A stretch of DNA of 64,000 nucleotides from CAZXEJ01 sp964639895 (GCA_964639895.1 CAZXEJ010000003.1:18062-82061); one strand, 5' to 3'. Counted from the stretch's first letter, positions 34,268 through 43,456 are shown. Program-made: numbers and translations. Notes: generated from the sequence alone by a model not told the origin.

Positions 34268-34689
34268 CTCCCCTCCCGCCGGTACTCCACGTAGAGGTCG
34301 GGCGTTTCGTAGAGCCTCACCCGGTGGAGGGTGCAGCCTCCCCGCTGCTCGAGCTTCTTCTCGAGCAGCCCCCACAACACCCGAGCGATGTTCTCCGTCG
34401 TCGGTATGAGTTCCTTGAAATAGGGGTTGTCTTCGTTCAGGTACTTGTGGTCGAAGTCCTTGAGTACGTCGTTTATGATGGGAGCCAGGTCGTAGAGGTT
34501 GATTATCATTCCCGTCTCCGGGTCGGGCTCGCCGCGCAGGGTTACCTCGAGCGTATAGTTGTGCCCGTGCCCGTAGGGGCTCGTGCACTTGCCGAATACC
34601 TGGAGGTTCTTCTCGGCCGACCATCGCGGGTTCCAGTACCTGTGTGACGCCGCGAAGGTGACCCTCTTTGTAAGTAGTGTGGTTCCCAC
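34264..34689 (-). CDS. 6-pyruvoyl-tetrahydropterin synthase homologue (PTPS copy 2)
   Basis: A 141-residue paralogue of the next gene, also CX5HGH (C35, H41, H43 in FGKCTSPYGHGH; H16 in AASHRYW). It keeps the TTEN segment and YETPDLYVEY, closer to animal PTPS than copy 1. I take the GTG at 34689, which follows AGGAG by nine bases and lies downstream of the predicted transcription start near 34721; an ATG at 34737 would be upstream of it. It is the first gene of the operon. Confidence 0.87.
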   Translation of the reverse strand: MGTTLLTKRVTFAASHRYWNPRWSAEKNLQVFGKCTSPYGHGHNYTLEVTLRGEPDPETGMIINLYDLAPIINDVLKDFDHKYLNEDNPYFKELIPTTENIARVLWGLLEKKLEQRGGCTLHRVRLYETPDLYVEYRREGR

Positions 34690-34727
34690 GTTGGCTGTCT
34701 CCTGGGGCGTAACCGCCCGAAACTGTA

Positions 34728-34755
34728 ATCTTATCATATGGACGCAGCTTGTCAC
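34728..34755 (-). promoter_or_regulatory. Promoter of the pterin operon
   Basis: On the minus strand GTGACA (34755-34750) and TAAGAT (34733-34728) are separated by 16 bp, with a predicted start near 34721. Confidence 0.55.
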
Positions 34756-34767
34756 CAGCGGGTGACA
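34750..34767. promoter_or_regulatory. Palindrome overlapping the -35 of the pterin operon
   Basis: A perfect inverted repeat TGTCACC-AGCG-GGTGACA. One arm contains the -35 hexamer, so a dimeric regulator bound here would compete with or recruit RNA polymerase. It lies upstream of the transcript, so it is not a leader hairpin. Confidence 0.5.
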
Positions 34768-35960
34768 CCCTCTCTGCTGCGCTCGGCCGCGCCGATGGAG
34801 TGTGCCGTCTATAGGTGTTATACCTGATGCGGTCTGGGGATTCATGGTCTGCGGCCGTGGCGGGGCGCCTGTCCGGCCTCTATCTTCCAATACGTAGAGG
34901 CCCTTCTGCCGCCGCTTCTGGCGGGCAAAGGTTTGGCGATGTTCTTGCTTGCCATACTCGGCGCCGACCGTGCACAGGGTGGGCTGCGTCAGGCCGCGGG
35001 GGCGACACGCTGGGGCCCTTTGGTGGATGCGAGCGGCGATTGAGGAGGAACACCGATCACCTGCCGCGCTTTGACGGGGCGGCGTGGAATCTCCCCGCGG
35101 TCGCCCATGCGCAACCCCCCCCGTACCACTCGTAGCAAGTAGCGTTGAGCGCCGTGCCTCTACGCGCGGCTGCGGAGTGGTATGGTGGCACGCTTGATGT
35201 AGGTTGAGAGTGTATATAGATACATCGCTTATCGGTCAGCCCACCGGGCCTGCCGTGGTTGCGGGAGAATGGGCGGATTCCCTCGGCCGTGTGGTGGCCG
35301 ATGTCGGCTGGAGAGATACGGTCCCGAGAGAGGGTGTCGCCTCTTTCGTGCGGCCACTGTGGTCGGGTGGGGGTTGCTCTACCCCGCGCCGGGACTGTCA
35401 ATACGGTGTGGCCGTGCGGTTAGGTCCTACACCCCGCAGCGGGGCCTCAAGGCCGCAAGGGGAGGAGTGGACACGGCTGTTTGCGCGGGGGCTTCTTCGC
35501 TCAAGGGGGTCTCTGCGCCCTCGGTCTTCCTACTTACCCCTCCCCCCGCTTCCTTCCCGCAGGCGCTGTCGTCGCGGTGCAGCGTTCCCCTTCCGGCTCA
35601 GTTTCATGGCTCGTGGTACCGGGCCGGCAACGGCCCCAGTATTACCCGTCGTGTGTAGCCCCCTCCATCGCAGTGGGTCGTTACAACTACCCAAGCCGTG
35701 CAGCGGGAAAGTGAGGTTGTGCGTGGTCCCATCCCGGCGCATGGGTGGTGGAGACGGGAAGGGTCGCCGCGCTCGCCTCTTGTGACAACGCTCGTTGCGG
35801 CCTTGGAGCCAAGTTGCGCCCCGCATGAGGGACGGGCGGTCAAAGGGGCCGCTTCCTTCGGGGGGAGCGGCCGCTGCGATGCGCCGTACAACGCGGTGGC
35901 TCGGGCACAGAGTGTTTGGGCGCGGCCGATGGGCCCCGCGGGAGGGAGGAGGCCCGATCC
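34768..35960. other. Long intergenic region between nuoM and the pterin operon
   Basis: About 1.2 kb with no recognisable gene. A less GC-rich patch lies at 35190-35240. Open frames on the plus strand near 35200-35790 have translations without family resemblance. No clear terminator for nuoM was seen. Confidence 0.45.
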
Positions 35961-37550
35961 TCAGGGTGCGTCGTCGTGGCGTGGGGAAACGGGCGGAAGA
36001 TTCCTTGTCTCGGTGCGGGCGGTCGAGTATTTGTGCGCCCGCTGGTGTACCTGCTGGCGAAGGCTCAGCACCGAGGGCTCGATCCTGGAGAGGAACGGCT
36101 TCGGGAACACACCCATCACCACCATCATTACCGCGATTGGCAACAGGACGAACACCTCGCGTACGCCCAGGTCGAGCAAGACCTTGTTCTCTTTCTTGTC
36201 GAGCGGACCCAGCATCACCTTCTGGTAGGCCCACAGCATGTAGACGGCACCCAGAATGACGCCCGTCGCTCCCAACGCGGCCCACGTGTAGTCGTAGCGG
36301 AACACCCCCAGCAGGAGCAGGAACTCGCCCACGAAGCCGTTGAGCATAGGCAGCCCGATGGAGGAGAGCACCGACAGGAGGAAAAACGCGGCGAAGACGG
36401 GCATCACCTTGGCCAGGCCGCCCATCTCGGCTATGGCCTTCGTGTGCCTCCTCTCGTAGATCATCCCCACGACGAGGAACAAGGCGCCGGTCGAGAGGCC
36501 GTGGTTGAGCATCTGGTATACGGCCCCCTGGATGCCCTGGGTTGTGAAGACCAGCACCCCCAGCATGATGAGTCCCATGTGGCTTACGCTCGAATAGGCG
36601 ACCAGCTTCTTAAGGTCGCCCTGCGCGAAGGCCACCATGGCGCCGTAGATGATTCCCACTATGGCGAGAGCGGCCAGGTACGGGAGAAACAGGGCCACCG
36701 CGTCGGGAAACAGCGGTACGAGAAAGCGGAGGAAGGCGTAAGAGCCCATCTTGAGCAGCAGTGCGGCCAGGATGACGCTTCCGGCCGTCGGGGCCTCGAC
36801 GTGCGCGTCGGGGAGCCACGTGTGGAAGGGGAACAGTGGGATCTTGATGGCGAAGGCGAGTGCGAACGCCAGGAAGCACAGCGACTGCGGACTGAAGACG
36901 CCGTCGAACGGCACGTGGAGGCGCAGCAGGTCGAAGTAGTCGAGCGAGGGACGGGAGAACTGCTCGACGTGCAGGCCCCAGAGGTACAGTATCGCGACCA
37001 GCATGAGGGCGCTTCCGAAGGCGGTGTAGAGGAAGAATTTTACGGCCGCATGGATACGCCGCTCGCTCCCCCAGATGCCTATCATGAAGTACATCGGTAT
37101 GAGGACGGCCTCCCAGAAGACAAAGAACAACGCGAGGTCGAGAGCCGTGAACGTGCCTATCAGCGCGCTCTCGATCAGAAGCAACAGGGAATGGAACAGG
37201 CCCACGCCCTCGTCGACGGCGCGCCAGGCGCTGAGCACGACTATGGGCGTTATGAAGGTGGTCAACAGCACGAGGAACAGGCTTATACCGTCCACCCCAA
37301 CGTGGTAGCTAATGCCGAGCGACTCTATCCAAGGGGCGCGGTACTCGAACTGCATTCCCGCAACACCGGTGTGGAAGTTGACGAAAAGCGGAATGGATAG
37401 GATGAACTCGGCGGCGCTCACCACGAGCACGGTCCGCCTGATGGCGTCTCGGGCGGTGGGCCGGAGGAGTGAGACGGCAAGCACTATGGGAATGCCGATA
37501 AGTGGAAAGAAGGTGACGATGCGCAAATCACCGCTCAGGACGGCATCCAC
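35961..37550 (-). CDS. nuoM: NADH-quinone oxidoreductase subunit M (solitary)
   Basis: A 529-residue antiporter-like membrane subunit of complex I with about 14 helices. Key residues are the Glu in FVFWEAVLIPMYFMIG, the Lys in FAIKIPLFPFHTWLPDAH, and the Lys in QGDLKKLVAYSSVSHMG. It pumps protons in the membrane arm. Normally nuoM lies between nuoL and nuoN; here both flanks are non-coding and no other nuo gene is in the window. The C-terminus carries a polar tail of about 30 residues. The start is GTG at 37550, with GGAGG ten bases upstream. Confidence 0.93.
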   Translation of the reverse strand: MDAVLSGDLRIVTFFPLIGIPIVLAVSLLRPTARDAIRRTVLVVSAAEFILSIPLFVNFHTGVAGMQFEYRAPWIESLGISYHVGVDGISLFLVLLTTFITPIVVLSAWRAVDEGVGLFHSLLLLIESALIGTFTALDLALFFVFWEAVLIPMYFMIGIWGSERRIHAAVKFFLYTAFGSALMLVAILYLWGLHVEQFSRPSLDYFDLLRLHVPFDGVFSPQSLCFLAFALAFAIKIPLFPFHTWLPDAHVEAPTAGSVILAALLLKMGSYAFLRFLVPLFPDAVALFLPYLAALAIVGIIYGAMVAFAQGDLKKLVAYSSVSHMGLIMLGVLVFTTQGIQGAVYQMLNHGLSTGALFLVVGMIYERRHTKAIAEMGGLAKVMPVFAAFFLLSVLSSIGLPMLNGFVGEFLLLLGVFRYDYTWAALGATGVILGAVYMLWAYQKVMLGPLDKKENKVLLDLGVREVFVLLPIAVMMVVMGVFPKPFLSRIEPSVLSLRQQVHQRAHKYSTARTETRNLPPVSPRHDDAP

Positions 37551-37598
37551 TTTGGGGGGTCCTCCCGTGTAAGGAAACTGTCTCGGAGACGCCGGATT

Positions 37599-37627
37599 AC
37601 TATACTATAGAGCGCAGGGGTTCTCAA
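37599..37627 (-). promoter_or_regulatory. Promoter of nuoM
   Basis: On the minus strand TTGAGA (37627-37622) and TATAGT (37604-37599) are 17 bp apart. A second TATAGT overlaps just upstream. The leader is about 40 nt. Confidence 0.6.
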
Positions 37628-37919
37628 CTCCGTACCTACCCCGTTATGATGGGGGCCAGAGGGATCCCCCGGCACCGAGTCTCGGAGTAGGCGTGTGCTG
37701 GTGGCGGGGGGCCTGTTCAGTGCGTAAAGAGAGTGAATGGTGCGTATCGATCACGCTTTATAGGAGTTGTACGCGGTGCGGACGGCTACTACATCGTGGC
37801 GAGATCCGGCGGGGGCTTCGTTAATCCGTTGGCTGCCTTCCTAAGGGCGGCATACGGCCGGGTGGTCCATGAACAGCCGGGGAGCTGCTCGCCGATGTGA
37901 CCGTTGTAGCCCGCCTGCT

Positions 37920-38045
37920 TTGCACCGTTTCCCTGCTGAATCACTGGTGCAAGAATCGACGTCCTTGCTCTCAAGCGACCGTTGAGTTTCTGCCAGGTCG
38001 TCGCCCTTGCTGCGCACGACCGAAGCATGCCCGATGGCGCATCGG
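37920..38045. ncRNA. Chain of hairpins, possible structured RNA
   Basis: Four consecutive inverted repeats lie in 126 bp. TTGCACC (37920-37926) pairs with GGTGCAA (37946-37952). CTCAA (37970-37974) pairs with TTGAG (37982-37986). GGTCGTCGC (37996-38004) pairs with GCG-C-ACGACC (38012-38021), with one bulge. CCGATG (38031-38036) pairs with CATCGG (38040-38045). The segment is less GC-rich than nearby gaps. It lies between the nuoM promoter and the peroxidase promoter. I recognise no known RNA family and cannot choose a strand. Confidence 0.4.
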
Positions 38046-38073
38046 TTGCGGGCCACTCGGAATGACGATGCCG

Positions 38074-38101
38074 TTGACACGCGGGGAGAATCAGGTATAA
38101 A
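38074..38101 (+). promoter_or_regulatory. Strong promoter of the di-heme peroxidase
   Basis: Consensus -35 TTGACA (38074-38079) and near-consensus -10 TATAAA (38096-38101) with a 16 bp spacer. The predicted start near 38108 leaves a 27 nt leader with AAGGAG before the ATG. Confidence 0.75.
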
Positions 38102-38134
38102 AGGCAAGTAATTACCATTTAAGGAGTGACAACC

Positions 38135-39175
38135 ATGCGCACCGTATACGCGGTAGTCGTAGCTTTCGCCATCTCTCTCTTCCTCATCGCTACCACGCAG
38201 GGCCGCGGTACCGACCTGAGGCAGAAGGCTCGCGCTCTTTTCAAGCCACTTCCCCAGGAGATGCCGGCGCCGCCTGACAACCCCACCACGCGTGCCAAGG
38301 TGGCCCTCGGTAAGAAGCTTTACTACGACCCGCGTCTTTCCAAGAGCGGTGTCGTAAGCTGTAACAGCTGCCACAACCTGGCCACCTTCGGCTCGGACAA
38401 CGTAAGCACCTCGCTGGGCCACAAGTTCCAGACGGGCGGCCGTAACGCCCCCACCGTGCTCAACGCCGGTTTCCAGGTGGCCCAGTTCTGGGACGGCAGG
38501 GCTTCGAGTCTTGAGGAGCAGGCCAAGGGGCCGATTCTCAATCCGCTCGAGATGGCGATGCCGGACGAAGAGGCCGTCATCAAGAGGATAAGGTCTATCC
38601 CGGGCTACGTCGACGGTTTCCGCGAGGTCTTCAAGGGCCAGAAGGACCCGATCACCTATGACAACCTGGCCAAGGCCATTGCTGCGTTCGAGAGGACGCT
38701 GGTCACGCCGGCTCCCTTCGACCGCTACCTGCTCGGGGACGAGGATGCACTCACCGAGAAGCAGAAAAAGGGGCTCGCCTTGTTCATAGAGAAGGGATGC
38801 GCCGGCTGTCACAACGGTGTGGCCGTGGGAGGCGGCTCGTTCCAGAAGTTCGGCGTCGTCAACCCCTATCCGCATCAGAAAGACCTCGGCCGCTACAAGG
38901 TAACCAAGAAGGACACGGACAAACACGTATTCAAGGTGCCCGTCCTGAGGAACGTCACGCGCACCTATCCCTACTTCCACGACGGCAAGGTGTGGGACAT
39001 AAGGGAGGCCGTGCGCATAATGGGATGGACTCAGCTGGGGCTCAAGCTCAACCCGGAAGAGGTCGACAACATCGTGGCGTTCCTGGAATCGCTGACGGGC
39101 GAGATCCCCGAGGATGCGCTGCGGCTCCCCGTGTTGCCGCCCTCGTCGCCGGATACCCCTAAACCCTCGCTGTAG
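38135..39175 (+). CDS. Di-heme cytochrome c peroxidase (CcpA/MauG family)
   Basis: A 346-residue periplasmic protein with an N-terminal signal segment (1-22). Heme-binding motifs are CNSCH (76-80) and CAGCH (about residue 222). GRNAPTVLNAGF, FWDGRASSLEEQA, AIAAFERTLVTP and FKVPVLRNVTRTYPYFHDG are typical of bacterial peroxidases that reduce hydrogen peroxide with electrons from cytochrome c. A Pro-rich tail ends the chain. AAGGAG eight bases before the ATG at 38135 fixes the start. The best promoter in the window drives it, suggesting high expression. Confidence 0.94.
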   Translation: MRTVYAVVVAFAISLFLIATTQGRGTDLRQKARALFKPLPQEMPAPPDNPTTRAKVALGKKLYYDPRLSKSGVVSCNSCHNLATFGSDNVSTSLGHKFQTGGRNAPTVLNAGFQVAQFWDGRASSLEEQAKGPILNPLEMAMPDEEAVIKRIRSIPGYVDGFREVFKGQKDPITYDNLAKAIAAFERTLVTPAPFDRYLLGDEDALTEKQKKGLALFIEKGCAGCHNGVAVGGGSFQKFGVVNPYPHQKDLGRYKVTKKDTDKHVFKVPVLRNVTRTYPYFHDGKVWDIREAVRIMGWTQLGLKLNPEEVDNIVAFLESLTGEIPEDALRLPVLPPSSPDTPKPSL

Positions 39176-40255
39176 ACGGGCAGGGCCGGCGCCGAACCGG
39201 GCTGAACCGGCCGCTATGGAACATCTGGCGGGGTGGCGACGGCTTCTGTAGGGGGACGGCGGTTGTGAGGGGTGGGCCTCCTTCCCGACTGGGTATGTCC
39301 CTTCGCGATCTTCCTTGCGGGGTGGGCTCTCAGCCGAAGCATGCGACCTGACTCGTGGCATGAGGGGTGTCCTGGAGCGGTTCCTTGGGCTATGGCCTCG
39401 TGCTTGGGGGCGAGACGGTGCCGTAAGGTGCCGCTCATGCCGTAAGGGGTCTCGAAACGTGTTCCGCTTGCCGTGGGGGGGACGCTTTCAAGGGCGGCCC
39501 ACGCCTTGTGGCGGTGACGGAAGGTAAGGGGCGGTATCTCCGTCGGGCTCAGAAGATGTACAGGGCCGCACCCTCGCCCATGGGATTCGCCCGGGTTTGA
39601 CTGAACACTCGCCTGCGCCGGCGTATACGACGAGGCCTCGGATTGCGCCGTCTCCTGAGGCGATACAGGCCGGATGGTGGTGGGATGGTGCCCTGTACGC
39701 CGGTGTGCGTTGTGATCCCGCACCACGGCTTCCCACTATCCACCCGCTCCGCCGCCCCCGTCGAGGGGGGTAGGGGTTTCGCGCCGGCTTTCACCGCCTT
39801 CTCCCCCCGCCCCAGTGCGTTTTAGCGCACCGCGCCGCTTCCTTTCGCCGACCTTCCCCCGGGACGAGCCTCCCTCCCGCCACGGCCCGACCATGCCCCT
39901 ACCTTTTCCCTCCACCCGCAGCACCCCTTACGCCTAGACGGATATTGCGCCCTTGGCGGACGTCTCTGTGGTGGGACGGGCCGAGGCGGGCCTTGGTGTA
40001 TGCCGCCCCCCCGGTACCAGACGACGGCGGTGGCCTTGGCGGGAAAACACCCCTTTGCGCTCTGCATCCTCATACGACGTCCGTTCGTGCCGCCCGCGCT
40101 GGACGAAGAGAGCTCTCCGGTAGTGGGGCGGAAAACCGAGGTTTCCTTTCTCCACCGGACCGGCCCGTTCGCCTCCCCCAGTTGGGGATGAGTGAGCCCG
40201 TTCCCTCTTTCAACCCCTCGTCCCCCTAGGTTTCTTCAGCCCAAAGATGCCGAAA
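39176..40255. other. Long intergenic region after the peroxidase gene
   Basis: More than 1 kb without a recognisable gene. The plus strand is G-rich from 39180 to about 39530 and strongly pyrimidine-rich from about 39750 to 39930. No repeat or terminator stands out. Confidence 0.4.
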
Positions 40256-40285
40256 TTGGCCATAAGGCGCGTTGTTTGGTATCCT
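40256..40285 (+). promoter_or_regulatory. Possible promoter for the 151-residue unknown gene
   Basis: TTGGCC (40256-40261) and TATCCT (40280-40285) with 18 bp between them; predicted start near 40292, 21 nt before the ATG at 40313. Confidence 0.4.
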
Positions 40286-40312
40286 AATGGAAACCACTCT
40301 ACGAGGTCATCC

Positions 40313-40768
40313 ATGAGCGAAGGAACGATACAACCGGGCGCCGAGGTCAAGGGAATCCACATAAAGCTTCTGGACAAGACGCTCATGAAGATGTTCGCCG
40401 ACAGCGGGCGGAAACCTCTGAGGCTGAGGCTCAGGGAGATAGACGCCGAGGACGAGAGCCACTTCTCGGTCGACCTGTCTTTACTTGCCGTGGAGGAGGA
40501 GCTCCCCCCAGGTGACGAGGTCGTAGACATCGACCGCCTCTCGGCCTTCGAGCTCCACTTCGATTTCGACCTCGCCACCTTCCTCGACAGGACGGTCGCC
40601 GTCCTCACCTCTTCGGCCACCCGGCTCTTCAACGCCCTGTTCGTCCCCTTTCTCGAGGTCGAGTGCGTGGTGGCGCACCACGGTGATGGCTGGAAGATAG
40701 TGCTTACCGAGATCGTGGAGCGGGAGCCGGAGAAGGACCAGTCGGATTTCGAGGAGATACAGTACTGA
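40313..40768 (+). CDS. Hypothetical acidic protein, 151 residues
   Basis: I do not recognise this protein. It is soluble and acidic, without signal peptide or membrane helix. The first part has amphipathic helix and strand patterns (IHIKLLDKTLMKMF, KPLRLRLREID). A central block is rich in Asp and Glu (VEEELPPGDEVVDID), and a hydrophobic stretch (RLFNALFVPFLEVECVV) follows. Codon use matches its neighbours, the GC skew by codon position looks coding, and an ACGAGG ribosome binding site precedes the ATG. Both neighbours are distant, so context gives no clue. Confidence 0.65.
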   Translation: MSEGTIQPGAEVKGIHIKLLDKTLMKMFADSGRKPLRLRLREIDAEDESHFSVDLSLLAVEEELPPGDEVVDIDRLSAFELHFDFDLATFLDRTVAVLTSSATRLFNALFVPFLEVECVVAHHGDGWKIVLTEIVEREPEKDQSDFEEIQY

Positions 40769-41316
40769 GCGCGGCCACGTCCATGCCCCGAGTGCGGAAA
40801 GCGACGATGTGACCCCGCTCCGGACGTCGGGCGGGTGCTGATCTCCAGCCTCGCAGGCATGCTTTGGCCCCTGGCCCCAGCGCGCGGGGAAGAGGGCCAA
40901 GAGGTCTCCGGAGCCGTTTAAGCGGTGCGGGGGCTTTACGCGTCGGGCCGTCTTTCTTCTTCCAACCAAGGTGCACGTGAGGCTGAGATTCACCGTGGAG
41001 TAGATGGGTTGCATGGGCTGCTATACCGGGGCGAGGAGAGCAGTGGCACCACTCTCCCCCCCGCCACACCTCTCAACCGCTTGGGACACGGCATGGGGGA
41101 GGTCCGCCGCTGTGGGCGGCCGTCGCTCACCCGGAGAACGCTTCGGGCCGGCACAGCTTATATCAGCGGCTTTTCTTCAACTCCCAGCCCAATGCGGCCT
41201 CGTCCTCTCCCCCTACGGCATCCGACCCGCCCCCTGGTTTCTTGGACGAGAGTTTCTACGCGGGTTCGGCTCACACTCTGGGCGGAGCTGGTCCGGCTCG
41301 CCGAGTTGATGCGGCA
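40769..41316. other. Intergenic region between two unknown genes
   Basis: About 550 bases with no recognised gene or repeat. Confidence 0.4.
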
Positions 41317-41345
41317 TTGAGTAACAACGGCGGGTTTAGTATCAT
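41317..41345 (+). promoter_or_regulatory. Promoter ahead of the 105-residue gene and acyl-CoA ligase
   Basis: TTGAGT (41317-41322) and TATCAT (41340-41345) with a 17 bp spacer. The leader to the ATG at 41473 would be about 120 nt, long enough to hold regulation, but I see no specific element. Confidence 0.5.
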
Positions 41346-41472
41346 AAATAGCTGCGGGTGGCTCCAGCCCCCGTGCCGCGCGGCGCGCGGAGGCTGAGTG
41401 TCGGGCGCTGCTCCACCCTGAGGGGTGAAAAGCGGCGTGCATACTCCTTTTCGGTTCGGAGGTCAGTCGTTG

Positions 41473-41790
41473 ATGGAAAGGATAATGAAGCGCATCAAGG
41501 AGATGCTTGAGAAGAGCGGGACCTTGGAGGTTCAGGAAGGGGTAGTCCCTCCCATAATGGAGGTGAGACTTATAGAACACTCCGTCTACTTCTCCGACTC
41601 GGGCCGAGGGACGGCTGCAAGGGTAGTGTTTACAGGCAAGGACTTCGAGGAGGCCTACCGCGTTCTGTCCGAGTCCGTACTCGAAGGGAACGCCGTCGTC
41701 GAGCGCAACGTGGAAGACGTCTACATGATGTATCTCAAGAACTTCTGCAAGGACTTCATCGAGGCATACGATGACGAGAGGAGGCAGTAG
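41473..41790 (+). CDS. Hypothetical protein, 105 residues
   Basis: Not recognised. A short basic N-terminal helix (ERIMKRIKEMLEKS) is followed by a mixed alpha/beta domain (IMEVRLIEHSVYFSDSG, ARVVFTGKDFEEAYRVL) and a Tyr-rich helical end (VEDVYMMYLKNFCKDFIEAYDDE). No signal peptide. GGAGG lies ten bases before the ATG. The stop is one base before the GTG of the acyl-CoA ligase gene, so the two are surely co-transcribed and may act together. Confidence 0.72.
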   Translation: MERIMKRIKEMLEKSGTLEVQEGVVPPIMEVRLIEHSVYFSDSGRGTAARVVFTGKDFEEAYRVLSESVLEGNAVVERNVEDVYMMYLKNFCKDFIEAYDDERRQ

Positions 41791-41791
41791 C

Positions 41792-43456
41792 GTGACGCCC
41801 TCCGAGCGGGGGCCTTCTGGCGTCGGTGCGGCCGATGGGTTCGACTACGAGGAGCTGCAGCGCCGCTGGAAGTGGGTAGTGCCGCGCAGGTTCAACATCG
41901 GCCGCGACTGTACGGACAAGTGGGCCGCGCTCGAGAGCCACCGGGAGAAGGTGGCCCTGTACTTCGAGGACGACCGGGGCAGGGAGGAACGCTACACGTT
42001 CGGCGAGCTCGCCCTTCTCACCAACCGCGCGGCCAACGCCCTCTTGTCGCTCGGGTTCAGGAAGGGCGACCGCTTGGTGATAAGGCTTCCCAACCTGCCG
42101 GCCTATCCCTTAGTGTTTCTCGGCGCTCTCAAGGCGGGCATCGTGCCCGTGCCCACGAGCTACATGCTCACGGCCGAGGAGCTCGCCTACATAGTTGAAG
42201 ACTGCGGCGCCAAGGGAGTGCTCACCGTGGAGGCGCTCTATGACGCCGTCGACGATGTGCGTACGGCTTCGCGCTCGCTCGCGCACGTTATAGTGGCCGA
42301 GGGCCGCGTGCCGTCCTCGTGCGTGGGGCTCGAGGCGCTGATGGCCCGCTCGCCCGACGTGCTGGACGTCCCGCTCACCGAGGCCGAGGACGTGGCCTAC
42401 ATGTGCTACACCTCCGGCACCACCGGGTTTCCCAAGGGTGTGGTGCACGCCCACCGCGCCCTCATAGGGCGCGACCCGGCCGCCCGTTTCTGGCTGGCCC
42501 TGAGGCCGGGTGATACGGTGATGCACGCCGGCAAGCTCAACTGGACCTACACGCTCGGCACCGGCTGCCTCGATCCCTGGCGCCACGGCTGTTCGGCCGT
42601 CATCTGGGGCGGCGAGCACGACGTGGAGAGCTTCTTCCGCCTCATAGCCAAGTACTCCGTCGACCTGTTCATGGCCGTACCCACCGTCTACAGGCACATG
42701 TTGCGTTCCCCTGGCCGCGGCAAGGCCGACCTGGCCACACTGAGGCACGCTCTCAGTGCGGGCGAGCACCTAAGCGAGGAGCTCTTCCATGCCTTTCGCG
42801 ACCGCTTCGGCGTCGAGCTCTATGACGGGCTGGGGATGACGGAGTTCAGCTACTACCTCTCCAACATGCCGGGCATGCCCATCAAGCCCGGCTCCCCGGG
42901 CAAGCCCCAGCCGGGGCACCGCTCGGTGTTGCTCGGCGAGGACTGCCGTCCCGTACCGCCCGGCGAGACGGGCGTACTGGCCACCCCGCGCGACGATCCC
43001 GGCGTGATGCTTCGCTACTGGGGATTGCCCGAAGAGAGCGAGAACAGGTTCTGCGGGCCTTGGTTCGTAAGCGGCGACTACTTTTATACGGATGAAGACG
43101 GCTACTACTGGATCGTGGGCCGTAAGGACGACCTTATAACGACGTTCGGCTACCGCGTAAGCCCCTTCGAGGTCGAACGTGTCCTGGCCCGACACCCGGC
43201 CGTGGCCGAGTGTGCGGTGGCCGGCATCAAGGTGGGGTTCGATAAAACCATCGTGGCTGCTTTCGTGGTCGTCAAGGGGTCCTACGGGGCCGGGGACGAT
43301 CTGCGCTCGGACATCCTCACCTATCTGGGGCGGCGCCTCGCCCACTACAAGTGTCCCAAGGAGCTCTACTTCCTCGACTCGATCCCCAAGACGATGAACG
43401 GCAAGGTGTTGAGGCGGGAGCTTGTAGAGCGCTACAGCACCTACGAGGAGTTGTGA
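41792..43456 (+). CDS. AMP-forming acyl-CoA synthetase (benzoate/medium-chain type)
   Basis: A 554-residue ANL-family ligase. It activates a carboxylic acid as an acyl-AMP and then forms the CoA thioester. The P-loop-like motif is YTSGTTGFPKG, the core motif is GLGMTEFSYYLSN, SGDYFYTDEDGYYWIVGRKDD follows, and the catalytic Lys lies in PKTMNGKVLRREL. The AGKLNWTYTLGTGCLDPW segment resembles benzoate-CoA ligases and medium-chain ACSM enzymes. Substrate is not determined. The GTG at 41792 has GAGGAGG eight bases before it. Confidence 0.88.
   Translation: MTPSERGPSGVGAADGFDYEELQRRWKWVVPRRFNIGRDCTDKWAALESHREKVALYFEDDRGREERYTFGELALLTNRAANALLSLGFRKGDRLVIRLPNLPAYPLVFLGALKAGIVPVPTSYMLTAEELAYIVEDCGAKGVLTVEALYDAVDDVRTASRSLAHVIVAEGRVPSSCVGLEALMARSPDVLDVPLTEAEDVAYMCYTSGTTGFPKGVVHAHRALIGRDPAARFWLALRPGDTVMHAGKLNWTYTLGTGCLDPWRHGCSAVIWGGEHDVESFFRLIAKYSVDLFMAVPTVYRHMLRSPGRGKADLATLRHALSAGEHLSEELFHAFRDRFGVELYDGLGMTEFSYYLSNMPGMPIKPGSPGKPQPGHRSVLLGEDCRPVPPGETGVLATPRDDPGVMLRYWGLPEESENRFCGPWFVSGDYFYTDEDGYYWIVGRKDDLITTFGYRVSPFEVERVLARHPAVAECAVAGIKVGFDKTIVAAFVVVKGSYGAGDDLRSDILTYLGRRLAHYKCPKELYFLDSIPKTMNGKVLRRELVERYSTYEEL

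Noticed and set aside
37841..39361. 506-residue frame antisense to the peroxidase gene
   Set aside because: Shadow of the di-heme peroxidase gene, which has intact heme motifs.
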